This document shows positions 11,661 to 23,056 of a stretch of 64,000 nucleotides of DNA, piece by piece. Position 1 is the stretch's first letter; each line of letters begins with the position of its first letter. The DNA comes from Flaccisagitta enflata (Eukaryota > Chaetognatha > Sagittoidea > Aphragmophora). The notes under the pieces are model-generated. The model was not told where the DNA came from and made no database searches. It was given only the letters and a program-made list of their open reading frames with translations. Location of the stretch: positions 50,158,001 to 50,222,000 of the forward strand of contig OZ231128.1 in the NCBI GenBank assembly GCA_965153355.1, read 5' to 3'. Both the position numbers and the translations under genes were made by a program.

Positions 11661-11809
11661 GTCAATAATTTGTTGGCCAGTTGATTTTGAGGAAAAAATC
11701 GGTCTTCACTCCTAATGGTCCAATCCACTGGTGGCCCCTCCCCACAAACCGTAGGATCATTAGCATCACCCAATCATTACCTGATTGCTTATCATCATCA
11801 CATTTGGCA

Positions 11810-12005
11810 CTACCCCCCCCCCCCATTCGTCGCTGCCGCCACCATCGCCGCAACCGCCGCTACCGCCGCCGTCGTCGTCGTCGCCGCCGCCGTCGTCGTC
11901 GTCGCCATAGTTGTCGAAATCTCTGTTATCGTCGTCATTGCCGTCGCCATTGCTATCGTTATCGTCGTCCTCCTCATCCTCGTCGTCGTCGTCATCGTCG
12001 TTATC
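11810..12005. repeat. Degenerate trinucleotide tract (CCG/TCG/CGT mix)
   Basis: Interrupted GTC, GCC and ATC triplets (GCCGTCGTCGTCGTCGCCGC). Several overlapping frames are open here, which is expected of a trinucleotide repeat and is not evidence of a gene. Confidence 0.85.
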
Positions 12006-12371
12006 TACGATTCCGCGGATTGTAATAAACGGTTTTTTTTTCGAATTGTGCCTTGGATTTTTTTTTCTTTTTTTCTCTCTCAATTCATTCCAAAAGTGGG
12101 ATAAATCCATTGATCCCTTTCAAAAGCCCATTCTAGACGTGAGCAGAGAAAACAATAGCCCAGGAAAGAAAGAGGAGTAGTAGAAAAGAGAGAGAGAGAG
12201 ACTAGGGGAAACCCCCCGAAAAAGGAATCTCAAAAATAAGAATAAAGGAAATGCATGGAATGAAAGGGAGGGGAGGTCTGTGTAGAAAATAAGGAAGAAA
12301 GAAAGAAGGGTGTAGGCTAAGCAAGATAGAAAAGAGGAGACAGAGAAAGGAAGAAGTTGAGAGAGAGTCTG

Positions 12372-12374
<3 letters not shown>

Positions 12375-12422
<48 letters not shown>
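12375..12422. repeat. (GA)n microsatellite
   Basis: Pure GA run of 24 units. Confidence 0.97.
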
Positions 12423-12425
<3 letters not shown>

Positions 12426-12619
12426 AAGTTGTTGCAAAGGTGGGAATTCGGAAAAAAAACTTGGAAGAAAGCAAAAGTAAGCATGGAGTGGAAAAGGAAG
12501 TTAAATGTACAGAACAAAGGTAAGGTTAAACACTTGAAAGAAAATTAGGTGAGTCTAAGCAACTAAACAAAATCTCGGAAATTCTCATTTTCAACCGTTT
12601 TGCTTTTTGGGGAATTTGA

Positions 12620-12622
<3 letters not shown>

Positions 12623-12703
<81 letters not shown>

Positions 12704-12715
12704 CACACACATTGA
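12623..12715. repeat. (AG)n-(AC)n compound microsatellite
   Basis: AG run to 12667, CAGAC junction, then an AC run to about 12700 and TCTCACACAC. Confidence 0.95.
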
Positions 12716-13057
12716 GATAGAAACAAAAACAGTCTCTCGCAAAACAGTCTTTGTTTGCAGGCAATCTTCGCGTTTGATATAAACACTCAATGCGCCAAAG
12801 ATAATTGATTTGGCGTCGTTCCCGAATTCACTAGCTCCAAAGGCAAAAGGTATATCTATGCGCGAATTGCATGGAATACTCTCTTTCTCTTCTCATGTTG
12901 CGCCTAGATACCTCCATCACTCCATCAGATCGTGTCTGTCTGTTTGACTTTCCGTGAGTCAGTCAAGTGTGCATTCGTTAAGCAATGCGCAAATATGGCC
13001 CTTTGCCTTTGACGACCTCTCTCTCCTTTTCATCTGCTCTGCCTCTCCATCACATAA

Positions 13058-13174
13058 ATTTTTGTTTTTGTTTTTGTTTTTGTTTTTGTTTTTGTTTTTG
13101 TTTTTGTTTTTGTTTTTGTTTTTGTTTTTGTTTTTGTTTTTGTTTTTGTTTTTGTTTTTGTTTCTGTTTTTGAA
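13058..13174. repeat. (TTTTTG)n microsatellite
   Basis: About 19 hexamer units with one TTTCTG variant near the right end. Confidence 0.97.
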
Positions 13175-13328
13175 ATTGTGCCTGAATGGCGTCCGACATA
13201 ACTGCCCCGGCCTTGCTTTATACCGTTTTTCTGTTATCCCTATTTGGCTAGGCGCCACAAGGATAATGGAAAAAGCAAAATCATCATGTAATCATAATTT
13301 TGCACCATTTGAATTCCAATTAAAAAGC

Positions 13329-13489
<161 letters not shown>

Positions 13490-13608
13490 CAAAATATGAG
13501 TTCATCTCATCGCTCACTTCCCATGATCCAAGAGGAAAAGTCAAAATTAAGTTAGAGGGTTTGCGACTCAGTTCTCAGTGTCACATTAAGTTCAGCCTGA
13601 GGCGATGA

Positions 13609-13709
<101 letters not shown>

Positions 13710-14005
13710 TTTTTTTTCTTTCTCTTTTGACTCACTTTTTTGCCTCATTCTATTCATACTTTCTCATTTTCACGTAGGGAAAACTCTTCGGAAACTATCG
13801 AGCATTCCTCATTCTAATGTTTTCATCAGAGCGTCATCAGTACCGTTTTTATTGCTTTTCATTTGTTACACGCCACACGCACGCACACACACTGATATTC
13901 TCCTCTCACATTTTTTTCTTCTTTCCATCTATTTCTCATATTCTTGCTTCTTGTTGGCTTCTGTGGTCTGTCTTTCCATCGGGTCTATCTTTTTATTATC
14001 CTTTT

Positions 14006-14207
14006 TTAGTCGCGTGCATGCGACTCAACAACCCGCTTTGTCCGTCGGTCGGTTGGTCGGTCGGTTGGTCGGTTGGTCGGTTGTTTACTTTTTTTTATGA
14101 CTTTGTTTCTTTGACCTCACTGCTCCTGCCAAAATGGTCTGGTGACCTTAAATATGGCCCCTGCCCACCCGCACGCGACTTTGGTTGCCGTGTATCCGGC
14201 CTTGTTT
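14006..14207 (-). mobile_element. Hairpin-ended element, subfamily A (complete)
   Basis: Hairpin end on the left: TTTTTTAGTCGCGTGCATGC then GACTC. Next come CGCTTTGTCC, a (GGTC/GGTT)n core, ACTTTTTTTTATGACTTTG, the conserved CTCACTGCTCCTGCC, AAATATGGCCCCTGCCCACC, motif GCACGCGACT and GTGTATCCGGCCTTGTTT. GCACGCGACT is the complement of AGTCGCGTGC at the hairpin, about 170 bp away. Non-coding, about 200 bp. Likely a Helentron-like non-autonomous element (inference). Confidence 0.88.
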
Positions 14208-14352
14208 CTCTTTACTTCCCTTTTCTTATATGTTTCTTTCATCTTTCTTTTTCTCCACCTTAACCTGTTTCTTTTCTGTTTCTTTCCTTCGCTCGTTCAT
14301 TTCTCCGATTTTCCTTCTAGCTTCATTGTGATTCTGAAAGTCAGTCCCTTTT

Positions 14353-14484
14353 CAGATGCGGACACGCAACTCTATAAGAGGCTTTGTCCGTCCGTTGGTC
14401 CGTTGGTCCGTGGTGATCGAGTTGCAAAGTGTCCCCTGCCCACCCGTCCGCAACTGGTATTGGCCGTGTATCCGGCCTTGTTTT
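14353..14484 (-). mobile_element. Hairpin-ended element, subfamily D (short)
   Basis: GATGCGGACACGCAACTCTA, AAGAGGCTTTGTCCGTCCG, a short GGTCCGTT core, GTGATCGAGTTGCAAAGTG, CCCCTGCCCACCCGTCCGCA, ACTGG, GTGTATCCGGCCTTGTTT. Hairpin and distal motif are of the TTGCGGAC type. The hairpin arm has one mutation (GATGCGG for GTTGCGG). Confidence 0.85.
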
Positions 14485-14812
14485 CTTGGTTTTTGTTTTG
14501 TTTTGGTTTTTTCTCTTATTTTTGACAGTGTCATAGGTCAATGTGAGGTATGTTTGTATTTAGTACTGCTTTACGGTAGTTTTTTTTTCAGTGCCGTAAG
14601 AGTTACCATTAAGACTGCCCCTACCCAACGCGACTTTTGTCCTGTAATGAGCTAGTTTTTCTGTCCTTGCTTTCGTTTTCTAAGTGTATTTTCTTCTCTT
14701 CGTCCCCGTTTATTTCATTCCATCTTAGATTTTTTTTAGTCGCGTACTACGCAACTTTACGCCCCGCTATGTCGGTCGGTCGGTCGGTCGGTTAGTCGGT
14801 CGGTCCCCTTTT

Positions 14813-15720
14813 GGGCAGCGGCACCGAAGGGGTCGATGACCTATGCTTTCACACATATGGGGGATTTTCTCCTTCTCCTCCTCCTTTTGGGCAGCGGCCC
14901 CGAAGGGGCCGATGACCTATGCTTTCACATATGCAGAAATTTCTCCCTTTCCTCCTTCAGTGTACCCCCCCCCCAGCCTCAAGGCCAATATCTCAGCCTC
15001 AAGACCAAAATCCTAGCCTCGAGGCTCAAATCCCAGCCTGGAGGTTCAAATCCCAGCCTGGCGGCTCAAATTCCGGCCTCGAGGCTCAAATTCCAGCCTC
15101 AAGGCTCAAACCCCAGCCTTGAGGCTCAAATCCCAGCCCCGAGGCTCAAATCCCAGCCTCAAGGCCCTAATTCCAGCCTTGAGGCTCAAATGGGCAACGC
15201 AGGTCATGGCCCCTTGGGCCTGCCCCTCTAACCACCTCACCTCACATAAACTCACATAGGGCATGGCCGCCATGACCATCTAACGCTTTAAACTATTTCT
15301 TCTCGTACCCCCTCCACCCAGCCACGAGGCCCATATCTCAGCCTCAGGCACATATCCCAGCCTCGAGGCCCAAATCCTTGTCTTGGGGCTCAAATCCAAC
15401 CTCCCGGCCTAATCCCACCCAAGGCCCAAATTCCAGCCTCAAGGAATTTGAAGCTGAGCTGGGATTTGGGCCTGGGGTGGATTGGCTCTCAAGACTGAGA
15501 TTGGGACAAATTAGGCTGGGATATGGGCAGGCTGAATATGGGCCTCGTGGCTGGGAAAGGGGTGAAGAGAAGAAGGAGGAAGGAAAGAAAAGGAAATCCC
15601 CATATGTGTGGCATAGGTTATCGGCCCTTGGGGCCGCTGCCTGCTCCCCCTCAACTTCAACCACAACACCACTTAAGCAGGGCACGGGTACCGCTGACCA
15701 TCTAACGCTTTTGCGACTAT
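14813..15720. mobile_element. Minisatellite element E3a
   Basis: Bounded by GGGCAGCGGCACCGAAGGGG, TCGATGACCTATGC at the left. At the right are its partner (GGCATAGGTTATCGGCCCTT, GGGGCCGCTGCC), GCAGGGCACGGGTACCGCTG, ACCATCTAACGC and TTTTGCGACTA. The interior is a 20-bp tandem repeat (consensus GAGGCTCAAATCCCAGCCTC). It is interrupted by E3b. Confidence 0.8.
14888..15300. mobile_element. Minisatellite element E3b, nested in E3a
   Basis: Starts GGGCAGCGGCCCCGAAGGGG, CCGATGACCTATGCTTTCAC; ends in a degenerate GGCCGCCATGACCATCTAAC, GCTTTAAACTATTTC. Carries about 12 units of a 20-bp repeat (14985-15190). The 75-bp direct repeat of the head sequence (14807 and 14882) is what shows that one copy entered the other. 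Confidence 0.75.
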
Positions 15721-15751
15721 TTACTTTTTCCGCGTATTTTTGGGGCTTTTT

Positions 15752-16279
15752 GGGCAGCGGCCCCAAAGGGCTGATGTCCTGTAGAACACAGGGGGGAATT
15801 TCGAGACGTCCATCCTTCCGTCCTTCCGTCCCCCCCCTCCGTTGACCATCAAGGCCTCAAATTAGCCCTCCAAGGACTCAATTTAGCCCTCCAGGCCTAA
15901 AATCAGCCCTCTTGGCTTCAAATCAGCCCCCCTCCCATGCCCTTAATCTGCCTCCCAGACCTCAAATCTGCCCTCCAGACCTCAAATCTGCCCTCCAGAT
16001 CTTCAATCAGCCCTCCAAGCTTAAAACCAGCCCGCCAAACCTCAAATCTGCTCTCCAAGCCTTAATTATGCCCTCCAGCCCTCATATATGCCTGCAGTGG
16101 CATAAATCAGCCATCTAGAGCCCCCTCAGGACGGACGGACATCTCGAAATTTCCCCCTGTGTTCTACAGGACATCGGCCCTTTGGGGCCGCTGCCCTGCT
16201 CTCACTCCACTTCTTCACTGGATCACTCAGCAGGGCATCGGGTACCGCTGACCATGTGCGATCCTTGGATGACTAGTTG
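15752..16279. mobile_element. Minisatellite element E2
   Basis: Left GGGCAGCGGCCCCAAAGGGC, TGATGTCCTGTAGAACACAG, GGAATTTCGAGACGTCC. Right is the inverted copy (GGACATCTCGAAATTTCCCC, CTGTGTTCTACAGGACATCG, GCCCTTTGGGGCCGCTGCCC), then CAGGGCATCGGGTACCGCTG, ACCATGTGCGATCCTTGGAT, GACTAGTTG. The arms flank about a dozen 20-bp units (consensus CAAATCTGCCCTCCAGACCT). The sister composite at 25504-26394 lacks E2 at this place, so its ends are defined by an empty site. Confidence 0.85.
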
Positions 16280-16377
16280 AGCATACGGCTCCTGCCCAGA
16301 CGCCCTAGTAACCTTCTCCAGCACTGCTCCTGCCCACCCGCACGCGACTAGGGTAGCCGTGTATCCGGCCTTGTTAA

Positions 16378-16464
16378 GGGGTTTTCGCATTGGGAGAATT
16401 ATTAAGATATTTCATAGGGAACATATGGATATTTTCTAGATAATATGCCCAATGCGAAAACCCC
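16378..16464. mobile_element. Short palindromic MITE with TTAA flanks
   Basis: GGGGTTTTCGCATTGGG at the left and CCCAATGCGAAAACCCC at the right are perfect complements, flanked by TTAA at 16374-16377 and 16465-16468. TTAA target duplication is typical of piggyBac, although 87 bp with no gene makes the class uncertain. It abuts the end of the composite A element. A diverged second copy is at 58851-58936. Confidence 0.8.
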
Positions 16465-16707
16465 TTAATTCATCCTTCCCTGCCGGCCGTCTTTGTTCTC
16501 TTTAGTCTTATGCTTTCTCTTTATGTTATTATCTTCTTCTTTCTCTACGGCTCATTTCACAAACGCTATCATCATCTCGATTTTTCACCACCGAAAATTC
16601 CTTTCTGTCTCCTTTGTCCGTTTTGTATTTCCAAGAAAACTCAGTTTCTACAGCTTACCTTTTTCCCTTGGTTTTTCTTTTTTCTTAATTTTCCATTGTT
16701 TTCGTCT

Positions 16708-16822
<115 letters not shown>

Positions 16823-16840
16823 GTGGTCGCCTTCCTCCGT

Positions 16841-17057
16841 TTTTAGACGCGACTTTACAACCTGCCATATCTGTCCGTCGTTCTGTTCATCCGTCCGTCT
16901 GTCCATTCATCTGTCAGTAACACTTTACTACTTCGGCGTTTATGGGCGGTTTATGCATTACTGCCCCTGCGGCCCCGCCCAAATAGTTGGTAAGCCGCTT
17001 TCATTACTGCCCCTGCCCACCCGCTGGTGACTTGGGTAGCCGTGTATCAGGCTTTTT
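16841..17057 (-). mobile_element. Hairpin-ended element, subfamily A (degenerate)
   Basis: TTTTAGACGCGACTTTACAA, a GTCC/GTTC core, ACACTTTACTACTTCGGCG, two copies of ATTACTGCCCCTGC, then CACCCGCTGGTGACTTGG, GTAGCCGTGTATCAGGCTTT. The hairpin has lost one arm, and the ATTACTGCCCCTGC block is duplicated within the copy. Confidence 0.75.
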
Positions 17058-17284
17058 TATTTGGATTTCTAATTCACTATCTTGTCGCGGAACGGAAAGA
17101 AGTCTAAGAGAGGAAAAAAGAAAGCGAGAGAGAAAAAAAGTGTGGGTTACTTGTATGATAGGCTTATTTTCTTTCTTCATTTTATCGCCACTTATTTTCT
17201 CTTTCAGCTTAGCGCTGCCATGGTGATTGAGAGGATGTGAAAACAAGAGAAAAAGAGTTAGTAAAGAAAACGAACGACATGAAG

Positions 17285-17467
<183 letters not shown>

Positions 17468-17880
17468 CGCCTTGTCGTTTCTTTTTGGACATCAATCTTT
17501 CTTCTCTTTTTCCTTGTTACGTCGTCCTTGAGACCTCTCATGATCATGTAGGGTGTATAGAGAAAGGGCTTGATTAAGGGGCAAAGACGTCTCACGCTGC
17601 ACAAAAGCGGAAGAAAATACCGTGAGGATGATCACTCATCAAATCGATGCATTAAAGAAATTTTTCCGTAACCTTCAGATTCTTGTCAGGTTGTGGGCGT
17701 GGTGGTAATTTAGATTAATTGCTTACCAATCAATAAACGTCACTATATATCCTTTCCGATATAGAATGTATTAAACAATGAAACCATCGGAAAGATCACA
17801 CAAAAAAATCCTTTCCGAAACTGTTTTCAATTTTTTCGTTTTTTCGTTTTGACCAATTTACGCGACCCTTTAGGTGGGTT

Positions 17881-17992
17881 AACAAGGCCAAGTCGGCCAA
17901 AAAGGTGCGACGTGTGGATCGTCGACCTACTGACCGACCAACCGACCAATGGACACAGCCAGTTATAGAGGTGCTTTGTCGCACCTAAAAAA
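17881..17992 (+). mobile_element. Hairpin-ended element, subfamily C (complete, short)
   Basis: AACAAGGCCAAGTCGGCC, motif AGGTGCGAC, short GACC core, GTTATAGAGGTGC, TTTGTCGCACCTAAAAAA. The left motif AGGTGCGAC is the exact complement of GTCGCACCT in the 3' hairpin. About 110 bp, the most compact complete copy. Confidence 0.88.
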
Positions 17993-18268
17993 GCCAAAAA
18001 CTTGGATTGATATCGCAAGGAAAGTATTCTGGTCGCGAATTACTTGATGTGCCTAACTAAAAAAGGGAATGACTGATGGACGGACTAATTGAATATCCGG
18101 AAATATTTAATAAGAGAATCCAGGATAGTTTAATATTTCCTACCCGGCCCCTTATGTATTCAACTGAAAGTGAAACATTTTAACTGGAGCACCGTGGTAC
18201 ATAGAAATAGGAGCAAAAGCGACAAAATGATGAGAGACAAAAAACTGACTTGGCTGGTGGAAAGACTC

Positions 18269-18269
18269 G

Positions 18270-18355
<86 letters not shown>

Positions 18356-18442
18356 CTTCTTCTTCTTCTTCTTCTTCTTCTTCTTCTTCTTCTTCTTCCT
18401 CTTCCTCTTCCTCTTCCTCTTCCTCTTCTTCTTCTTCTTCTT
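18269..18442. repeat. (TTG)n-(TTC)n-(CTTCCT)n compound microsatellite
   Basis: About 28 TTG units, then about 14 TTC units, five CTTCCT units and five TTC units. Confidence 0.97.
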
Positions 18443-18589
18443 CAGATATTTCCCTTCTTGTGTAGGCACTTTTGTGTCCTATTATCAATAAAACCAAACT
18501 CAGAAACAAATTTCTTCCTGCAACATCCGTTGATTGATTGTTGAAGGTCGCGTGAAAGGTGAGTGCGGTCAAGAGGTAGAAATTTTTTC

Positions 18590-18760
18590 ACTCCGCTCAC
18601 TCGCTCCGCAGCGCTCTGCTTCGCATTTTGAACGGGCCATTTGTTCGCTCGCTATGTTCGTTCACTTGCACCGCTCACTCCGCTCATTCGCATCGCAGCG
18701 CCCAGCTTCGCTACGCTCCCTTCGATTGCTCGCTTTTCTTGCTCGCTCCATTCATGGGCT
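18590..18760. repeat. Degenerate GCTCGCTC-type repeat
   Basis: Irregular reiteration of CGCTCACTCCGCTC and GCTTCGC motifs. The frame across it (125 codons) is Ser/Arg/Leu-rich repeat translation. Similar sequence on the other strand is at 37989-38080 and 47050-47105, so this is a dispersed motif and not an exon. Confidence 0.6.
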
Positions 18761-18904
18761 GGCACACTCACTTCTCTCACTCCCTCGTGGGACAGCGAAA
18801 TTCTTGAATAAGTGTTCATGCTGTAAACGCGTTTCACAAGAACAAACGCGTTTTTGGTCGTCACTGGAAACACGCCCTTCTAAGGTGATCATGGAACCAA
18901 ACTC

Positions 18905-19650
18905 TTTTTAGATGCGTCCACGCATCTCTATAAGTGGCTTTGTCCGTCCGTTGGTTGGTCGGTTGGTTGGTCCGTGGTGATCAAGTTGAGAACGATGAAA
19001 ATGCATAGAATCTTGGAAATATCTCAGATTATAGCATCATTCCACAAGGTTGATGCAATATTGCATCATTCCTAACAAGCTAAGCCGCATGTGGACGCAT
19101 CGTTTGGGTGCTTCACATAGCAAAAGTTGTTTATTTCTTTTCGCCCTCTTTACCTAATGTGGAAAGGCCAATTTTAGGACCCTTACCATTTTTCTTTTAT
19201 CAAAAATTGTTCATCTTCCATTTTTTTAAAAAATTGTTTTTGAAGGCCTAATTTGCATAATGCAGTGGGATAAAACAATATGCTGATATTGTTTGAATTA
19301 GCTTTCACAAATTTCTATTTTTCAATGAATTGCAATTCTGCCTTTTCATAAGCTATTTAATAGCTTATGTTCTAATATTTTAGTTTACTTTTATGAGCAT
19401 CATAATTTTCTACAACAAATGTTTGTCCTTTTTGTACCAAGACTGCACAGGATTTTGCTGAATTCTGGGAAATCGGTGGAAACTTTAAGGCCAAAACAAA
19501 AACGGAAGATGAAGGAATTTTGAAAAAAGGAAAATGGTCATCTTCATGATTTTTGTTCCTCCACATTACCTAAGTAGGGTGAAGGGATACACCCAAATTT
19601 TGCTATGCGAAGCACGCAAACGCATCGTTGTACCCCCGGGGTACTTGTTT
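18905..19650 (-). mobile_element. Hairpin-ended element, subfamily B, carrying an insertion
   Basis: Hairpin end on the left (TTTTTAGATGCGTCCACGCA, TCTCTATAAGTGGC), a GGTTGGTC core, and GTGATCAAGTTGAGAACG. The complementary motif GTGGACGCATCGTT is at 19091-19104; the far end is GGGGTACTTGTTT. Between these lies a separate element (19105-19619). Removing it restores the B-type end. Confidence 0.82.
19105..19619. mobile_element. DNA element with 10-bp direct flanks (Mutator-like?)
   Basis: Ends GGTGCTTCACATAGCAAAA and TTTTGCTATGCGAAGCAC are imperfect inverted repeats. ACGCATCGTT occurs directly on both sides (19095-19104 and 19620-19629). A 9-10 bp duplication is typical of Mutator-like elements, but the inverted repeats are short for that class. 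No transposase frame. The interior is AT-rich, with a palindrome AAGCTATTTAATAGCTT. Confidence 0.72.
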
Positions 19651-19730
19651 ATCAACATTTCATGAACTGCCTATCCAGAATAAACTGCAAAATGGTGGCC
19701 GACAAATCTAATATGAACTGAGTTTTAATT

Positions 19731-19914
19731 TTAGTTGCGGACACGCAACTCTATAAGAGGCTTTGTCCGTCCGTCGGTTGGTCGGTCGGTTGGTTGGTTG
19801 GTCGGTTGGTCTGTCGTTCGGTCCGTAGAGGTGATCGAGTCAAAAAGTGGGGAAATGCACATTTCCGCCCCTGCCCACCCGTCCGCAACTGGTGGCCGTG
19901 TATCCAGCCTTGTT
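19731..19914 (-). mobile_element. Hairpin-ended element, subfamily D (complete)
   Basis: TTAGTTGCGGACACGCAACT, ATAAGAGGCTTTGTCCGTCC, a GGTC/GGTT core, GTGATCGAGTCAAAAAGTGG, CCCCTGCCCACCCGTCCGCA, ACTGGTGGCCGTGTATCC, CCTTGTT. GTCCGCAACT is complementary to AGTTGCGGAC of the hairpin. Confidence 0.9.
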
Positions 19915-20531
19915 CATTTGAAAATCATTCTATCTAACTTCAAGGGTCTGACAATTTGTTTCAAAATAGTAACAATTTGGTGGGTGGGATAACTACTAGT
20001 ATTGCAAAATGGTGGCGGAAGAGGAAGCAGAAGCGGCGGAAAAGGCATAATAATCGACCGCTTCCACATCCCTATATACAGTCAGTGGACAAAACACTAT
20101 AGGTATATATATCATACCACTGGCTTCGATCCAACATACTACTCAAAAACAAAATATTGTATGCGACAATCAGTTACTCAAGTTACAGCCGGTTCATGTT
20201 AGTTAAACATTGAAATCAAAAGAAATTTAAAGGGAATGAGATTTTTTTTTTTGGGGGGGGGTAAATTTCTGTTAGAGAAGTGTTCATTAGAACGTTACAT
20301 GACTGTACTTTGATGCCACTTTGGTAGGCGAGAATTTGAAGGTGGAACAAAGGGGGGAAAGATGACAACTAAAGCAATGATGAACGTTGGAAGAAAAAAA
20401 GAGGGGAGAAAAGAAGAGAGAGAGAGACAGACTAAAGAAAAAGAACTTGAAGAGGCAAAAAAAAAAGCCAAGATGGAAGGAAATTCCCACAAGGACCGAG
20501 GGTCTAAAGCCATCCCAAGTCCAAGGCTGGC

Positions 20532-20543
20532 GAGAGAGAGAGA

Positions 20544-20613
<70 letters not shown>

Positions 20614-20616
20614 CAG

Positions 20617-20677
<61 letters not shown>
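20532..20677. repeat. (AG)n microsatellite pair
   Basis: Two AG runs (20532-20609, with a GGAAG interruption, and 20622-20677) separated by TTGCCAGGATTTG. Confidence 0.96.
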
Positions 20678-20678
<1 letters not shown>

Positions 20679-21565
20679 GGACGATGACGCTGACACAGAG
20701 TAGGAGATAGAGACACAGGGAGAAAGAGACAGACACCGAGACAGGCAAGTAGATAGACCTAGAAGATGACGCGAAGTAACGAAAAAATAAGTTTGTATGG
20801 ATTTTCTTTACGATTCAATTGTAGGATATGAAAACATGCGATTTACGTGATGTAGATTGTGTATCACTTCTATTTTCAAGTCGCAGTGATTGTGATACAC
20901 GGCTTGTGGCCTTAGCCATTATTGGTCGGGTGAGCAAGTCCCACACAGGGAAACAGCCGCAAACGGTTTGGCAGAAGCCATTCATTGACCAAAACAGTTA
21001 CGATGGCATTTCTGGCATGGGACGATCGAAACGGTCGACCTATGGATTGAGGAGCCGGTCGACTCACCAACCGATCAACTCACCAACCAACCTACCAACC
21101 ATTAGGGTAGGTCAATATGCGTTTTTGTCCCAGATTACCATGTAAGTTACGGAGGACATCCGACTTGAAAAATAATGAGTAATGGCTAAAAAATCAGCGT
21201 TCAAATCCTTGTATGTTCATTGTTCATAACACTTTTCGCTAACAAAAAGCACAATAGACGCTGTTGGGTTCAATGAGAGTCACAGCTTGTCCGTAAATCT
21301 TCAAGTAGTTAATAACGATTAACTACCACACTTAAAGCATATCCACTCTTCTCTTATAACAAAAAAAATCGTTTAAGCTGGGAAGTTGCATAAGGAAATG
21401 TTCTCAACGAAAGTTCCGTAACCTTAGTTGAGGTTTGACTGCATTATGCAAATTAGGGAAAAAGGAGAGATTCCATTGCATCGGGTCTCGGTGTTCATTC
21501 TTAATAGCGAGTGTCGATTTCTGATTAAAGAGCACCGTCTGCTTGGAAGAAAAAGAATGAAAAGA

Positions 21566-21958
21566 TTATAAAGAAAGGAAGAAAGAAAGAAAGACGGAAA
21601 GAAAGACGGAAAGAAAAACGGAAAGAAAGACAGAAAGAAAGACGGAAAGAAAGGCGGAAAGAAAGACAGAAAAAAAGACGGAAAGAAAGACGGAAAGAAA
21701 GACGGAAAGAAAGACGGAAAGAAAGACGGAAAGAAAGACGGAAAGAAAGACGGAAAGAAAGAAAGAGAGAAAGATGGAAAGAAAGAAAGATGGAAAGAAA
21801 GAAAGATGGAAAGAAAGAAAGACAGACGGAAAGAAAGACAGACGGAAAGAAAGAGAGACAGAAAGAAAGACAGAAAGAAAGACAGAAAGAAAGACAGAAA
21901 GAAAGATAGAAAGAAAGATAGAAAGATAGTTAGAAAGATAGAAAGAAAGATGGAACCA

Positions 21959-22026
<68 letters not shown>
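21566..22026. repeat. (GAAAGAAAGACG)n to (GAAA)n array
   Basis: About 460 bp. The left 200 bp is a 12-bp repeat GAAAGAAAGACG, the middle has ATG/ACA variants, and the right end is pure GAAA. Open frames on both strands are repeat translations. Confidence 0.95.
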
Positions 22027-22028
<2 letters not shown>

Positions 22029-22140
22029 TGGGAGATAAAAGAAAGAAACGAAAGGGAAAAAAAATGATAAAAAATCAGGGAATACGAGGGAAGAAAAGGA
22101 AAAAAAATGAGCACACATGAAGAATAACATTTTATAGGTG

Positions 22141-22296
22141 AAACAAGGCCGGATACACGGCCACCAGTTGCGGACGGGTAGGCAGGAGCGGAAATGCGCC
22201 TTTTCGCACTTTTCGACTCGTGCTCACCGACCGACGGACAGACGGACGGACGGACGGACAAAGCCTCTTATAGAGTTGCGTGTCCGCAACTAAAAA
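22141..22296 (+). mobile_element. Hairpin-ended element, subfamily D (complete)
   Basis: AAACAAGGCCGGATACACGG, CCACCAGTTGCGGACGGG, GCACTTTTCGACTCG, (ACGG)n core, AAGCCTCTTATAGAGTTGCG, TGTCCGCAACTAAAAA. Motif AGTTGCGGAC near the left is the partner of GTCCGCAACT in the terminal hairpin. Confidence 0.92.
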
Positions 22297-23056
22297 GTCA
22301 GTCCGCATTCTGATCTAATCGCCAACGTGAAAAGAATTGACTGCTTCGCTTTGCTTGTCACTCTGCATAGCCTCTCTGTACACTACCGCACGTAGACTAC
22401 TTGACAGAAGATTGCTTAGGTTCGCGTTACATAAAATGGGTATAGAAACTTGCTGTTGAAGATTTTAGGGGGGGAAATTGTCATACCGAACTGGTTAAAT
22501 CGAAGAGGAATCTCAGTTCAATTTTTTTTCTAGATTTTTTTTTCATTTTTTGAACGATGAAGATACAAGGAGTTGAAGGTCGCGCAAGGTCTCAATCTTT
22601 TACAAATAGCATCTCGAGTGTTTTTGCCAACTTACATGAAGATACATTAAGGTACGCAATATGACCTTCCCTAACCAACCATCCAAACAACCGACCAACA
22701 GACACAGCTGTATTTGTTCTTGTCGGGCCAAAAACAAAATGATCGATTAAAATGGATTAGTGGAGGGACCAACGGACAGACTGATAGATGAACCGATCGA
22801 CCGATAGATAATGTCTCGTTCGACACCGCAGCCTGTCGATGAAATAAAGGATTTCTTATTCCCGTGCGACTTGTGAGTTGACGCTTTGTAAGAATGGGGC
22901 AGTGGAATAAATGACGACTTTCACGCAATCTGTTTACACCTACATTTACTTTCTATTTTGATCTGTTTTTTTTTCCTCTATTGCTTTTCTTTCTTTATCC
23001 TTCTATCCATCATATTGTTTTTCTTTCCCCTTCCTTTATTCCATCTCATCTTCTCG

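Larger units (their letters stand above)
14733..16375 (-). mobile_element. Composite hairpin-ended A element with nested minisatellite elements
   Basis: Left end TTTTTTTAGTCGCGTACTAC and a GGTC core run straight into a minisatellite element (E3a, 14813-15720). E3a is itself interrupted by a second copy (E3b, 14888-15300). An E2 element (15752-16279) follows, and then the far end of the A element (ACTGCTCCTGCCCACCCGCA, CGCGACTAGG, GTGTATCCGGCCTTGTT). The same A half and the same CCTTTTGGGCAG junction occur in reverse at 25504-26394. The A+E3 combination therefore existed before the two copies separated. Confidence 0.85.

Noticed and set aside
18534-18911. 125-codon Ser/Arg/Leu-rich frame
   Set aside because: It lies in a degenerate CGCTCACT/GCTTCGC repeat that recurs at 37989-38080 and 47050-47105. 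No domain was recognised.
21001-21110. Hairpin-ended element around CGACTCACCAACCGATCAAC
   Set aside because: There is a degenerate CAAC/GACC tract and a GGTCGAC repeat, but neither the AACAAGGCC end nor the terminal hairpin could be found.
22650-22850. Hairpin-ended elements around CCGACCAACAGACACAGC and GGACCAACGGACAGACTG
   Set aside because: Core-like tetranucleotides are present, but no end signatures survive; they may be decayed copies.
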